Source: an uncultured Clostridium sp. (GTDB lineage Bacteria > Bacillota > Clostridia > Clostridiales > Clostridiaceae). Taken from it: 24,493 bases of DNA. Below, in pieces: positions 24,314 to 24,493 of this stretch. The notes under the pieces were generated by a model, which saw only the letters and a list, made by a program, of their open reading frames with translations, was not told where the DNA came from and searched no databases. Positions within the stretch are counted from its first letter, which is position 1. Every line of letters begins with the position of its first letter. The translations under genes were made by a program, and so were the position numbers. Location of the stretch: NCBI GenBank assembly GCA_900539375.1, contig UQBY01000034.1:1-24493 (forward strand), written 5' to 3'.

Positions 24314-24493
24314 GTTATCACCTCCTTGCACTAATTCATTATAATTTAATGAATTTAAAATTCAACAAGAAATGATAACCAAGAAATTAAATACTTTCCT
24401 TACTAACTTGAAATTACTATTATTCAATTTTTATATACTTATAACTTTCTACAAGTTTTATGCCATTCACATAAGTTCGTTACTCTTATGCAG

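Larger units (their letters stand above)
23011..24493 (-). mobile_element. IS200/IS605-group insertion sequence, tnpB only (IS1341-like)
   Basis: Runs from the window's right edge (left-end side) to 23011 (right end), at least 1483 bases, with intact tnpB and no tnpA. The right end is fixed by comparison with the copy at 1-212, where identity stops at the same base. The left-end side has the short inverted repeats described for that copy. Such elements need a TnpA single-strand transposase from a related element to move. The left tip and target motif are outside the window. No terminal inverted repeats in the classical sense and no target duplication are expected in this group. Confidence 0.85.

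Noticed and set aside
1..24493. CRISPR array, tRNA or rRNA genes, prophage or integrase modules
   Set aside because: No regularly spaced repeats, no cloverleaf or rRNA signatures and no phage genes were seen in the window.

Overview
The window is AT-rich, low-GC Firmicute DNA. Gene content (clostridial DUF4317 protein, tandem Hsp18-type chaperones, CooS-type CO dehydrogenase, ECF S component, BcrAB-like transporter), strong SD sequences and TTG/GTG starts point to Clostridium sensu stricto; I cannot name a species. Both ends lie in inverted copies of one IS200/IS605-group (tnpB-type) insertion sequence, so this looks like one assembly contig that broke in a repeated element.

Layout. 1-212: a TnpB-less derivative of the element, left end joined directly to right end, lying inside a cooS gene whose C-terminal 543 codons follow (212-1843). 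2100-3163: a CtsR-type operator overlapping a sigmaA promoter, two tandem small heat-shock genes and a terminator. 3200-6303: a class II glutamine amidotransferase, a small unknown gene on the minus strand, and a DUF975-CmpB membrane fusion. 6312-8988 (minus strand): a DUF4317 gene, then an operon of an ECF S component and a metal-dependent amidohydrolase. 9158-14115: a MATE exporter, a response regulator, a BcrAB-like ABC transporter and its histidine kinase, with an internal terminator hairpin before the kinase. 14178-16558: a 24-codon remnant that looks like the start of a second MATE gene, then two U32-type proteins whose cysteine spacing recalls UbiV and UbiU. 16697-21537: a promoter, a MacB/FtsX-type ABC exporter (ATPase plus 747-residue permease) and a large unknown helical protein. 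21555-23002 (minus strand): a secreted lipoprotein nuclease and a small unknown protein. 23011-24493: the full-length element with intact tnpB.

How they fit together: much of the window concerns envelope and stress functions (two ABC exporters, a two-component system, a MATE pump, CtsR-controlled chaperones, a surface nuclease). Points most worth a second look are: (1) the CooS remnant, in which the usual Cys295 C-cluster ligand is replaced by Glu, and which has also lost its N-terminal Fe-S region to the insertion; (2) the UbiU/UbiV-like pair in what should be a quinone-poor fermenter; (3) the miniature element that keeps the putative omegaRNA region without tnpB. All homology statements come from reading motifs by eye; no database search was possible.
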